Positions 45,543 through 56,395 of a stretch of 64,000 bases of DNA are shown here, in pieces. The stretch covers positions 334,225,090-334,289,089 of the forward strand of contig NC_061514.1 of assembly GCF_022539505.1 (NCBI RefSeq). Direction: 5' to 3'. The notes beneath the pieces are model-generated. The model saw nothing but the letters and a program-made list of their open reading frames with translations, did no database searches and was not told the DNA's origin. The DNA comes from Lolium rigidum (lineage: Eukaryota > Streptophyta > Magnoliopsida > Poales > Poaceae). Every line of letters starts with the position of its first letter. The first letter of the stretch is position 1. Made by a program: the position numbers and the translations under genes.

Positions 45543-48500
45543 CTTCATTGCTAGTCTATATTAAGACCAAAAGATTTCATCGCATCAAGCAATTCATTAA
45601 AAAAGACCCAACCCGGATGTATCATTTACCTTGAGGAACCCTAGAACGAACTCTTCAATTTTCATCTTTTTAATTGACAAATTAACACATCGAACAAGTA
45701 CAGTCATTTGCTCCTCATGACTCACATCCGGAGTACAATCAAGGATAATGGAGAAATACTTGGCCTCTTTAACAATCTTTATAATAGAACTTGTAACACT
45801 AGATGCTAAAAGAGAGATCAACTCGTTTTGAATTTTATGGCTAAGGTAATGATGATGAATTTCATTGTTTTCAATGCGTCTAAGATGATCTTGCATTACC
45901 AAGTCAGACTCAGCACTCATCTCGATAGTCGCTAAGAAATTGCCATTATTGTCATCGTAAAGTTCTCACTAGATCCCCGAAACGCCAAATTTCGTTTTCC
46001 TACATATTTTACAACATCAATTATTCTTCGCAAAACTTGTTTCAAGCGTTCTTTCTCCTTTGCGAATATATTTTGCAAATCTTTATCAATGGTTTGGCTA
46101 TTTCCTAGTCTAATTATCAGTTCATTCCAATTGCTCATATTAGTAATATGCTCAACGGTATTTTCGTGTTCTTTTATCCTCTCACTAAGGTGTCTCCAAT
46201 CTCCCACTCCCTCCGTTGCTAAAGCGCTCTTGTTTTTTGATAACTTGAAAAGCTTACAACAAAAGCAAAACACCTTGTCAACACGCTTTGAATATACTAG
46301 TCATTCTCGATCATGAACTTCTCCATTGCTCAATTTTTTAGAATAATAAGAATATGAGAAATGCCTACCAGAATCATCTATATGAATTTTTTTCTTCTCT
46401 TACAGGTCCCTTCTCCACTAAAATATCCCTTCATTTCTCATCTAAATTATCCCAATTTGCAGGATCGTAAATATTTGTGGTAAAAGATTGTTGTTCTGGT
46501 TCATTATCACTCACATTATTATCACCCCCATCTAAATTTTCATGCTCGCTAGCATTGCTATTGTTTGCATTTAGATTTTCATTGGGCTGTTCCACAATTG
46601 CTAGAGCTAGTTCTTGAGAATCACTAGCAGAAGTTGCAATTTTGCTAATAAATTTGTCTAAGGCACCCTTTTGGGATTGTATGAACTCATCTACTAATTT
46701 TCTCTTCTGTCACTTTTCATGACCGGAGGCCTTTCTAGATGACATCTTGGCACACAGGATGAATTAGGCATGCAAGTAAAAGTTGAAACAAATGAACCTG
46801 GAGCTACGATGCTGCTTGACTCGATGTTTTCGGCTTGCTGCTGACCGTCGGGCGCTGATGCCGTCGCGCCGCCCGTTGGTACCCGCTGCGTGCGGCTGCT
46901 GATTCCTCTACTCCTCTTGCCCCTTTCTTCTATATTTTGTCCCTAAACCTGATTGAGGAATGAGGAATGAGGAAGCCAGGAAGAAGAATTGGAGAAACAA
47001 ATCGAATCGGATGAACACGAATAGACTAATCTTGAAGAATATATAGGAGAGGATGAACTAACCGTTGCAAATTCGGGAGGGATTTCTTGGAAATTAATGA
47101 ATCATGATCTCCTCCTCCATTAATCCATCCAAAACGGCTAGAAATCTCAAGGCGAGAGAGCCCCATCGTCGCTGCTTCCGCTGTGATTGGGGATTTGAGG
47201 TTGGAGAACAGCCGCACAGAAAAAGGAGGAGGCAGAGGAGAAGACGATGCGGCCTGAGTCAATGCGGCCAGTTACTTTCCTCTAGCGATACGGTATGCCT
47301 CCATATGGGCTGATTTCGACTGGATCGTTTTTTTTCCAAACGAGCTAGCTATCGTGCATGCTTGTATCTGTATACTGTAACATACGTATACAAGGGCCCC
47401 TGGCGCACGGAGGCCCCGTGCGGCCGCACCGGCTGCACCGGTTCAGGGCCGGGCCTGATGGCAGACTAAGACCCTCTTGTGGCTCACTGCTATGGGAGTG
47501 CACCGAGTTGAGGATGGTAATCCCAGAGATCCGCTTACTCCCGACGAGGATAAAGCGCTCGGGGAGGCCATCGTAGTCTTTGTGGATGCCATCCTAAGTG
47601 TGCTTGGAGACAAGTTGGTTGATGGTTATCTGCACATCCAAAATGGGAAGGAACTGTGTGATGCACTGGACGCCAAGTTCGGTGTTGCCGATGTCGGAGG
47701 TCAATTGTATGCTATGGAGCAGTTCAACTACAGAATGACTGAGAACCGATCTGTAGTGGAACATGTCCATGAAATACAGATCATGGCGAAGAACTCGAGC
47801 TTCTCAAGTGTGTGCTACCAGACAAGTTTATCACGTGATGCATTGTTCCTAAGTTTTTTCCTCCGTGGAGGAACTTTGTCACTTCTCTGAAACATCAGAT
47901 GCATGAGTTCATTGTTGACAATATCATTGACTCTCTGAACGTTGATGAGAAGATGATGGTAAAACCGCAAAAGACAAACATACTGGCAGAACCGAGGGAC
48001 GTTCTGCTGCTAATATGGTGCAGCAAAATTCCCACAAGTCCAAGGGAAAGAACATGGGAGTCTCTTAGACTATCAACTTCAAGAAGAAGAGGAAACGAAG
48101 AAGAAAGACCTTTGCTGGGTGCGTGAAGAGACGGATCATTGGGCTCATTGTTGTCCACAAATTAAAGGGAAGAAAAATCAAGCTGGGCAGAATTTTAATT
48201 CTATGAACATGGTCATTGGAAACACAGAGGAGAGAACTTCATGGTATGGTAATTTATTACCTAATATTCTTTCGGTGTTTCAGCCCACATAATGGTGGGT
48301 TGATACAGGTGCTAATGTATATGTGTGCTGATATCTCCATGTTTACTTTTTTTATCAGGCACGAGATTCCTCTGCCATGATGGGGAATGGGTTACATGCT
48401 ATTGTTCTTAGTATTGGCATGGTAGATCTGAAGTTTACTTTGGGCAAGGTCATGCAATTGAAGAATGTTCTGCATGTCCTTTCTATTCAGAAAATTCTCA

Positions 48501-48599
48501 TTGATTGCCCCCGTCTTATGTAATATGGGTTTAACTTGGTGTTTGAGACCAATAAAATTGTATTCTCTAAGTATAGAATTTTTGTTGAAAAGGGTTATG

Positions 48600-49250
48600 A
48601 ATACGAAGAATGTTTCGCTTCTCTCTCGAAGATTTTTGTTATAATGTTGTGAACCATGTGAGCACTAGTGTTAATGAGATTAATGTTAGGCATTCACAAA
48701 TTTGTCATGTTAATTTTGATTATATATCTCGGCTTGATGATATGAGTTTAATTATGGAGTTCACCTTTGTCAAATGCTCTAAGTGTCATGCTTGTGTGGA
48801 AGCAAAGCCACGTCGCAATCCTCACAAGCCAGCGAAGGAAAAATCTTGGCACCACTACAGCTCATACATTCAGATCTGTGTGAGATTAATGGTGAGTTGA
48901 TAAGAGGTGGAAAGAAATATATCATGACTTTGATTGATGATTTCACTAGGTATTGTTATTTATATCTCGTGAAAACTAAAGATCAGACTCTTGATTTCTT
49001 TAAATATATAAAGCTGAAGTTGAGAATCAACTTGAAAGAAAGATAAAAAAGTGTTCGGTCCGATCGTGGTGGGGAGTAGTTATCTAATGAGTTTAATTTA
49101 ATTATTAGGTGCGGAACATGGTATAATTCATGAGAGGGCGTCTCCCAATTCTCCTTATTCCAATGGGATTGCGGAAAGGAAAAAACTGCACTCTAACAAA
49201 TTTGGTTAACGATGTGTTAGATGTTTTGGGTTTGTGCAAGGATTAACCTC
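48600..49250 (+). pseudogene. Copia integrase fragment
   Basis: A GAG-pre-integrase-like stretch (NVRHSQICHVNFDYISRL, KCSKCHACVEAKPRR) is followed by integrase core KYIMTLIDDFTRYCYLYLVK and, after a stop, RSDRGGE. The first two catalytic Asp positions are thus visible. The frame then decays (SPYSNGIAERK-like remnants) and reverse transcriptase is missing. LNHVPTKNK near 49260 is the last recognisable piece. Confidence 0.8.
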
Positions 49251-49461
49251 GTGTCATGTCCTAAACCATGTTCCAACTAAGAATAAATAGTTTACCATAT
49301 ATGAGGAATGTTAAAATAAAAGGTCAACACTCTCCTACCTATGAACCTGGGGTTGTTTGGCGAATGTAAATTTGCCAATCAACAAAAAGGGAAGGCTTGG
49401 AACAAAAACTGTGGACTGTTTATAGATTTCTTGTGATAAAATCTGGAGTGGATGACATGAA

Positions 49462-50045
49462 TGTGGAAGCCTTTTTTTTTGCTTTGTGCGCCAACTGAGT
49501 TGGGTACGTGTCGGTGTGCGTTGTGATGCCCTACGCGTGTCCCTGGGTATGTGCCGACCATGTGTGTGCATGCTCGCCGTATGTCCCTGACTTCCTATGC
49601 GTGGTGCTTCGGTCGACGCTATGTACCGACACTACTCTTCTCTATCTCTCTCTCGTGAAGTTTCTTTTGATGTGATGCTCTCTAGTGTTTTCTATCCCGA
49701 CGACTGCGTGTACGGTCGTCCAGGAGAGCAGGCCTCCGAAACGCCATCCATCGAGATCCTGCACTGGGAGAATGACAGGTGCGTCTCGGCGCAACTGCTC
49801 GCCGTGGCTTAAGTTCTTCCTCATTGGTTCAACTGCTTCCTCAATATATCTGGCTACTCCGACTACACCATGGGCTACATCAACAACTGTCATGGTGATG
49901 TTGCTGCTGGAGCGATCTTCTCGACCGCGATGTACTGCTCATCATCTCTTATATTTTAGTGCTACTTGTTCCATATTAAGATATACTAGTACATCTGCAA
50001 TGTTGTCTTCAATAATTAAACTCAAATTGCCTAATAACCTAACAA
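49462..50045 (+). repeat. 3' LTR of the Copia element (approximate)
   Basis: Homologous to 37702-38320 with many differences, so the element is old. A stretch CATGTGTGTGCATGCTCGCCG is shared almost exactly. Confidence 0.65.
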
Positions 50046-50186
50046 TAACTTTCTGAACATGTTCGTTTGCTAAAGAGGAACGTTTTTTTAAGCAATGAAG
50101 TATTTGCAAATTGATTACGAAGTGGTTGATGTAGTGGCCATTAGAGTGCATGGGAAACTTGGAAAGAACACACTTCCTATTTTTTA

Positions 50187-50330
50187 TCTCTTTTTTCGAT
50201 TTGCTGGCAGGAGCCCTGCATTTCAATTAGTAGAAGAAGTAGAAGAAATAGAGGTGGTTTTAAATGTTAACTTGCTGATAGATTTTAAACGGAAACGTGT
50301 TATGCAAGAACCCCGCTACATAAAAAAAAA
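50187..50330. repeat. Dispersed repeat debris shared with 26.66 and 33.97 kb
   Basis: 50187-50235 repeats TTTTTTCGATTTGCTGGCAG... of 26656. 50250-50318 repeats sequence at 33967-34042 (GTTAACTTGC...GGAACGTGTTATGCAAGAACC-type). The source element was not identified. Confidence 0.6.
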
Positions 50331-50544
50331 ATCCAAAGGAAAGATCCCCGTTAATTTTAATACAGTACTTCCTCTCTCCCAAATTAGAATGCATATTATT
50401 TTCAGTGTCAAAAAAAGAATGCATATTAGTTTTAATTAAAATTAAACATTGTAAATTTTGAGTAAATATATAAAAATAGCAACATCTACAACATTATCAC
50501 ACTATTATCAGAATCATCATGAAACATACTTTTTATATCATATA

Positions 50545-50650
50545 CTCCCCCCCATCTAAAAATAAGTATCCCACTTTTATGTAGATCATTTTTGTTAGAG
50601 ATATATCCGTATCTAGATAAAGTTGAGACACATATTTTTAGACGGAGAAG
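50545..50650. mobile_element. Stowaway-like MITE, short
   Basis: Left CTCCCCCCCATCTAAAAATA, right (reverse complement) CTTCTCCGTCTAAAAATA, about 106 bp, TA on the left side. Confidence 0.7.
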
Positions 50651-50990
50651 AATATTTGGTATTATAGAAAGTAATATTTTTTTTTATATAATTAGACCAA
50701 TTTTATAAATTTTGACTTTGGCCAAACCTACTATACATCCTAAATTATAAAGAAAAGAGTAGTACTGCAAAAGAAGAAACTGCGAGCTACCGAGTCGGGC
50801 TCGCCCGCAGACATAATCGAACTGATAGATTTGATCTCATGCCAGTTGAGATTTAAAGAACTTCCGTACTCAACATGATAGTTTAACTTAGAATGCGGTG
50901 CAGCACGTCCAAGCAACAGAAAAATAGCCAGGTGCACAAGCACAGCTTTGACCTCTCTTGCGGGCGAGCAACTTGATATTTTTGGAGGGC

Positions 50991-51039
50991 ACGCCGCACA
51001 TATCATTTTTTTTTTTGGGAACACGCCGCACATATCATT
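50991..51039. repeat. 17-bp direct repeat flanking a T-run
   Basis: ACGCCGCACATATCATT is perfect at 50991-51007 and 51023-51039, separated by a T-run and GGGAAC. It looks like a target duplication around a minimal poly(A)-type insertion on the minus strand. Confidence 0.75.
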
Positions 51040-51059
51040 GACATTGGCATTTGTTATAA

Positions 51060-51332
51060 GACTAGTCATAGTGGAGAGTAACATAGAGTAGTAACATTGT
51101 GTATGTTACTACCCTATGTTACTACCTTTATAGTGGGTAGTTACATATATGTGGTGTCATGCATATCATATTTATTAGATTGTAGACTCATCTTGTCTTG
51201 AGAAGTGTGATGTTATGGTAACATAGCTAGTTACCACCCCACTCTCTTTCTTCATTTATTGAGATGCCATGTCACCAAAATACTTTGGGGTATGTGATGT
51301 TACTACATATGTTACTCCCACTATGAGCAGCC
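51060..51332. mobile_element. Tourist-like MITE
   Basis: TIRs GACTAGTCATAGTGG and (reverse complement of right end) GGCTGCTCATAGTGG, TAA duplication on both sides (51057-51059, 51333-51335), 273 bp. The terminal trinucleotide fits PIF/Harbinger. Confidence 0.8.
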
Positions 51333-51589
51333 TAAAGGAGATATACCTCAACCTCAACATTAAAAGAATGCATCCGGCTTTCATTAACTTTATTTAAAAG
51401 TAGTCGCCGAAGTGACAGGAGTATAAATTATTACAGCTCATGGGTTGCTTAAGATCAACACATGAATAAACCATCTATACAAGGATAAAAGAAAAGGTTT
51501 GTCAAATGATTAACATGTGAGTTTGCAATCAATCAAGCTGTGAGCCACGCCCACTGAATAAATCATGTGCAACCGTTTTTAAATAGTTA

Positions 51590-54080
51590 CACCCAAACCA
51601 TGTCCTGGCTTTACTCTTCCTGCTAGAGACACAACCATATACGGGTCCACTAGATAGCTAGATCAATAACCTGCAAAAAGGAAGTACACTATGATTTGTT
51701 GAAAATAAGCTCATTGCGAACATGCCATATTGTCAACAAAAGGGCGCAAGCCCCAACTCTAATCTGGTTGCTGACTCTTTTGGTTAATCCATCAGCCAAT
51801 TACCGAAGAGATTAGTAATAGTATTTGGTCGAAAAATCTCAAATGACACATGGACAACACAACAAGCATATTTTGCAAGAAGGCACTCAATGAATAAATA
51901 TTGAATTGTTTTATCCATGTCACAAAAACAACATTTAGTATTACCATGCTAATTCCTTTTAATAGGTTATCTTTTGTTAAATTAATTTTCTATGTAAGAA
52001 CCACATAAAAACTAATCTTAAGTGGTACTTTAATCTTCCAAATATATTTCCATAAAAATACTGTATGCCCGTTCAATAGATCAAGATTCATATGTTTCAC
52101 TGTAAACCCCCTCGATTTGGTCAAGTTCCAAAGAAATACATCCCTTTTTGAGTCAGTTTAATATCTATTAAACATGTCACTAAATGTATCCATCTTGTCC
52201 ATTTACGTTCAGCTAAATTTCTTCTAAAAGCTATGTTTAGAGAAAATCCAGTTAAAACATTCGCCACTGATACGTTCTTATGTTGGTCGACGATATTGTG
52301 AAGAGATGGATATTGCTCCGCCACGGTTGTTTCCTAGCTAAGTGTCTTCCTAGAAACGAGTATCTAAGCCATTCTAAATCTTGAAGAAGCTTCTAGAGAA
52401 GTAATCTTCTTTAATGGTTATCAAACCCTTCAAGAAGGGTGAATCGGTTGGTTTAGCTTCGACTTGAGCTAAAGTTTTCGAAAAAAGATATTTATTGTGT
52501 AGAAGTTCTTTCCACATTCCTTCTTTATTTAACAGGTTAAACAACCACTTGTTGAGTAGGCACTTATTTTTAATTGCCAACACCTCTTAGTTCTTGGGGC
52601 GGCATATGATATTCCACTTAATCAGTGTACTTTCTTTTGTGGATATCACTATCAGAAATCTCTTGATCAAAATGAATACAATTCTTTACATCAAATAACA
52701 CCTGGTGATCAGGTGTATAGGTGAGCATGCATCCTAAGTTCAACACGTGTCTAACGGTGTTGAGTGGCCGTGAGGTGATAATTCTACATATTATTAAAAA
52801 AGGAGACGCGGTCCCACCCACGTTCCTTTCCTTATCCTCTCCCCAAGCCCCAGTTCTCTACCTACAGCGCCACCACCGCGCAGCCTCCTCCCTTCCTTGT
52901 TGGTCGCTGGCAGCCGCACGGCAACTTCGTGCGCTCCACACCCCGCCGCCAAACAACTACAACGTCACCTAGCTAGTGCCTTGGACCTCCCCATCCCAAC
53001 TTTGGACGACCCCGACCCCGACCCCGTACTCTCCCCTAGACGCAAGCAGGACGTGAGATGGCTCGCGGGAGGGAGTAGGGGAAAGGCGAGCCATCGAAGA
53101 TGTACGAGCTCGCGGCCTAGAGGCGGAGGAAGATCAGGAACACTAGAGCTCGTAGCCTGAATGCTGCCTACCGAAGGAGGGACGGCGCCGAGTGGGCCCG
53201 ATTATTCCCAAATCAAGGATGCATGGTCGCCCATCTCCAATTCCCGCGGCGATGAACAGTGCTCGTGGTCGACGGCCATCGACGCATGTGTGGCAGACGA
53301 GTTCCCTTGCCCTCTACCGATGGATGATGTGTGGCGGTGTAGGAGGGCGACAAGACGAGCTTGTGGGTGCTGCTCCCGGAGCCTGGGCGAGCGCAAGGAG
53401 AGGATCTTGTGGATGCGCGGTGGTGGACGCTGGCGGTCGCTGGTGGTCGGCGTGTTTCAGGTTGCCGCTAGTCAAGGAGGAAGTGGAGGAGTGGGGTGGA
53501 GGTGGGCGTGATTAGGGGACAAGAGGCCGAGCCTGATTTTTAATAATACGAAAATAGCGAGAAAAAGTATTCACGTTGTATGATCGCCGTGAGAAAACAA
53601 ATCTCAACGTTGATCCAACAATGGCTAGGCCATGCTCACCTATCCCTCTGATCACCAAATCCACTCTCTTCTTTATATATCTCTTTGGATATCTCTAGAA
53701 AGGATAGCATGAAGATAGGCAGATTAGTAAGCACATAACTGATGGGCACTAAATGATCATAGTAAGATAGTAAATTACCAATCCACTTACTGAGTTTTTT
53801 CTCAATGCGTTCTTCTACGGCTTTGCATTCACCATTTTTTAATTTTCTGAAATGAATATGGATTCCTAAATATCTAAAAGGAAGAGACCCAATTCCACAT
53901 TCGAAAATATCTTTATATTGAGCATGTACCTTTTTGGAATGACCAAAACAAAAGATTTCGCTCTTACAAAGATTAATCTTTAGCTCCGAGAGCTGCTCGA
54001 AGTTCTTTTGCCATAGCAATAAGAATAGCTAGCATATCTATCACTATGTTAAAAAGCAAAGGGGAGAGGGGTCCTCCTGA
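51590..54080 (-). pseudogene. LINE ORF2 fragment, two parts around an insert
   Basis: The minus strand from 54080 reads a reverse-transcriptase GDPLSP-like box and NIVIDMLAILI, then jumps to KNFEQLSELKINLCKSEIFC and LPFRYLGIHIHFRKLKNGE (54019-53636). The catalytic YADD segment between them is missing. After an insert of about 950 bp the sequence resumes with KWNIICRPK, LAIKNKCLLNKWLFNLLN, KEGMWKELLHNKYLFSKTLA and, in other frames, zf-RVT remnants down to about 51.6 kb. Several stops and shifts. An old L1-like LINE. Confidence 0.8.
52703..53657. mobile_element. Inverted-repeat-bounded insert in the LINE, possible Pack-MULE
   Basis: 27-bp imperfect inverted repeats: TGGTGATCAGGTGTATAGG... at 52703-52729 and its complement at 53631-53657, 24 of 27 matching. 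Weaker similarity further inward includes TATTATTAAAAA on both sides. The core (52800-53520) is GC-rich and gene-like, with ORFs of 107-116 codons and no known domain. No transposase. A 9-bp target duplication was not convincing. Confidence 0.45.
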
Positions 54081-54099
54081 CGAAGAACTTTTTAGGTTT

Positions 54100-54480
54100 G
54101 AAAGTAATGCCCAATAGGCGATGTCCACATACATGAGGTCTCGGTGCTGTCCTGGCCGCTAGGGTTCCCAGCCACCACGATCTCCATTGGCATCCCCTCG
54201 TCGCTAGGGTTACTGAACGTGGTAGTGCACGAGAAGGTTGATTGCGGCCGCTCCAGATCTTGAACGAGATCTTTCTCGAGATGGGAACGTGGCTTGGCCG
54301 CCGCGCACTGCGCAGAAACGATCGGGATGCAAGCGAGTGGTGTTCAGAGGAGTGCATGAACTTTACCCAAACGACATGTATACTGAGTGCAGCAAGAGAG
54401 GACCTTGTGCTAACAAGGATGTGTTCCATCAGTACTGGAAAAAGACTTACTAGTGACAGGACCGTATTGCCCACCACTGA
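54100..54480 (+). other. Unassigned gene-like fragment
   Basis: A plus-strand frame (54238-54453) reads VFRGVHELYPNDMYTECSKR and CANKDVFHQYWKKTY. The Cys/His-rich text looks protein-coding, but I cannot assign a family. It is bounded on the left by LINE sequence and on the right by CACTA-like sequence. Confidence 0.3.
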
Positions 54481-54910
54481 CAGTATAGCCGCCTGTCATT
54501 AATAATGGGCCACCACTGATGGGCGCCCGATACATCGCGGGTAGGATGCAATATTGTCGACTAAATCGAGTTTCTTCCATCGACGGTAGTATTTTCATAT
54601 GGCGATCAGGGACCAACAGTGACATTCCAATGGCACACAAATAATACAATGTACGTCGAAAGTGCTTCAAATTTGACAAAGTTTAACTCGGCTCGGATGT
54701 CATTATTGGCGTGTCGGTGATGTGGCTTCATAACACACATCTGATTAGTTGTAGTGTTTCTGTGACGTTCGTATTTCGTATCTTGCCGTTGACGCGTTTT
54801 GAGTTCCCCCTCATGGGCTTGACGGATGCACACATTTTCTATCACATGGTTATTAGCAGAATAGTCCAAGGTGTTACACTCTCAGGTGTTTTTGGAGGAC
54901 GATAAATATT
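54480..54910. other. CACTA-like subterminal sequence
   Basis: Repeated short motifs of the CCACTGA(T/C) kind (CCACCACTGACAG, GGGCCACCACTGATGGGCGCC) and a following stretch resemble subterminal parts of Triticeae CACTA elements from memory. No CACTA...TAGTG pair was located. Confidence 0.35.
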
Positions 54911-56173
54911 AGGGGTATAATGATAAATATTATGGATACAATGCATTATCTCTTATTGTCACCCTTTACAATAAATAAAGGATTGTACTACGCGGCGGCG
55001 GCGCCGCATAATTTCATTCCCGTGCGACACCCCGCTGGCAGCCCTCTCGCGTCAAGCGGCCCACCGCAATCAAATGCGCACAGACAACTTGCATGTGTCC
55101 ATGACTGAGTACTGGTCATCGTTGTCTCTGCAAAGCTTCCTACCACGCGGTTGTCGCTGGCAAAAAAACAAGACAAATTTCCTAACCATGAACATCTCAG
55201 CAGCATTTTTATTTGCCCTAAGAAACCATCAATCGTTCAACAATTTGGAATCTTGCGGATAGAAAGACAAGCGAAAAAACAATCACTAAACAATCCGTAT
55301 TTGCTTGCACAGAAACTTTTACCACTTGCACACGGTAGAAACTAATACACTTGCTAGCTGCCTAAAATGGTTACCAAAAAAATAGAGAAATTGTATGACA
55401 CATTGCCAGATAAACTACGACTAACTGCCAGATAAATTTCACTTGGTTTACAGGTTTTAACCAATGTGAAGTCACGGGAGAGAAACATCAGGCCCCTAAT
55501 TAATCTGGCAATTACTCTCACTGAAATATGGCAGCTACTCCACATTAGAAGTACTATTTTAGATCCTACTAGAAATTTAGTAATATGGCAACTAGTGACT
55601 AATTAGCACTAGTAATATGGCACATTAGGAGTATGATGATTACCACAAATTAATCTGGCAATTAGTAAAAATGCAACTAGGATTATGACATAATTAACCA
55701 GTCAATTACTCTTAATTATTCTGGTAACTAGAACTTAACTAGCAAATAGTACTACTAAAATCAACTATATTAGTAGCACTAGCATGAGGGATTACATCGA
55801 GCTATGTAATCTACCACTGTTAAAACTGCTACCAAAACATCTTGCAAAATCGACTCGCCTCCGCAAGTATGCAGCCCAGCCAAATGAGCACCACCAGACC
55901 CTGAGACGCCACGGCCATGCGGCTCGCCGGCGGCTTTGTGCGGCCAAGACGCGGCCCTGCCGGCAAGCACGCCCACCCCCGCACCTGGCAATCGCGCCCG
56001 CCCGTGCCGCTGCTACTCTTGCCGCCGAAGTGGCCTCGGTCGCCACCGCTGAAGAGGTCTCCGCCGCGGCAGCACGTTCCTGGGAATTTCGCCGCCATGC
56101 AGAGCAGCACCAGCGCGCGGCCCCTCATGCCTCACGGCCGCATCCGTGATGCGTGCTCAGCATTGATGGTATT

Positions 56174-56395
56174 CTCCGATGCGTGCTTGACGGCGGCGGC
56201 CTCCCTCCCGAAGCGGGCTCGGCGGCGGGTTCCCCTGCGGCCGTGTGCTCCCGTCGCGGCTCCCTGCTCGGCGTCCACGGCCTCCTCCGATGCGTGCTCG
56301 ACGGCGGCGCCCTCGGCCCTCCCCTCCCGGAGTGGGCTCGGAAGCGGCCTCCCCTGCGGACGCGTGCTCGCGGGGCGGCAGCCTCCCGATGCATG
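56174..56395. repeat. Two 111-bp imperfect tandem repeats
   Basis: CTCCGATGCGTGCT(T/C)GACGG begins copies at 56174 and 56285. A decayed third start (CTCCCGATGCATGGTCGGGG) follows at about 56386. The frame is preserved (111 = 3 x 37), but no protein is recognised. Confidence 0.75.

Larger units (their letters stand above)
40055..45554. mobile_element. Helitron, 5,500 bp, non-autonomous
   Basis: Starts TCATAACTACTATATTAAA and ends with a 9-bp hairpin, 8 nt, then CTAG. It is inserted between A (40054) and T (45555), as Helitrons do. Deleting it joins the host hAT frame exactly as GLNIDVRGQGYDNGSN on the minus strand, which confirms both ends. No Rep/helicase ORF is seen, so it relies on an autonomous partner. 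The interior has a GC-rich gene-like segment (40386-41160) and AT-rich sequence. Orientation by termini is plus. Confidence 0.93.
38748..46745 (-). pseudogene. hAT transposase with TTF-type zinc finger, split and decayed
   Basis: It starts at 46745 (MSSRKASGHEK, then a stop). After an acidic linker and further stops comes the TTF-type zinc finger ([19 protein letters not shown], near 46270). Then come the DUF4371-like region ([40 protein letters not shown]) and GLNI near 45560, where the Helitron begins. After it (40054 downwards) the frame resumes as VRGQGYDNGSNMKGKNQGIQ, then MPCACHSLNLTLCDMEN, the catalytic-domain middle part, and the C-terminal dimerisation domain (PVTVASAERSFSKLKLLKNY, MSQERLNGLATICIEKGLL) ending at 38748. 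The family is the ZMYM1-like/TTF group of plant hAT proteins. At least three stops and several frameshifts make it non-functional. Confidence 0.92.
38433..47457 (-). mobile_element. hAT transposon with 8-bp target duplication
   Basis: Left end CAGGGCCGGCCCTG (38433-38446). The right end read as reverse complement is CAGGCCCGGCCCTG (47444-47457), one mismatch in 14. The perfect 8-bp duplication ATGGCAGA lies at 38425-38432 and 47458-47465. The transposase is on the minus strand. The element spans 9,025 bp, of which 5,500 bp is an inserted Helitron, leaving a 3,525-bp hAT element. It sits inside a Copia gag. Confidence 0.95.
38348..48300 (+). pseudogene. Copia gag and protease start, split by hAT insertion
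   Basis: The first part (38348-38432) reads MLRKFSPSSFAAPLKPSPF and on to HFKR. After the hAT element it resumes at 47458-47466 with WQTKTLLWLTAMGVHRVEDG, then GYLHIQNGKELCDALDAKFG and TENRSVVEHVHEIQIMAKN, the UBN2-type Copia gag. A frameshift near 47800 and others follow. A CWVCGETDHWAHCC zinc knuckle lies near 48112-48160. The protease-like WWVDTGANVYVC starts about 48293. Excising the hAT element plus one copy of ATGGCAGA joins HFKR to WQTK in frame, the standard Copia gag sequence. Confidence 0.85.
37702..50045 (+). mobile_element. Copia retrotransposon, invaded and pol-deleted
   Basis: Related sequence blocks at 37702-38320 and 49462-50045 act as LTRs. Between them lie a gag start (38348), the rest of gag (from 47466), zinc knuckle, protease and part of integrase. 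Reverse transcriptase and RNase H are absent: integrase runs out near 49250. The left LTR may start further upstream at TGTTAGTTGGG (37540), which the right copy lacks. The gag is split by the hAT element at 38433-47457. Confidence 0.8.

Noticed and set aside
52786..53620. Helitron reading of the 52.8-kb insert (TCTACATATTATTAAA start, CTAG near 53625)
   Set aside because: The base before the start is T, not A. No proper hairpin precedes CTAG, which is followed by G. The inverted repeats at 52703 and 53631 fit a TIR element better.
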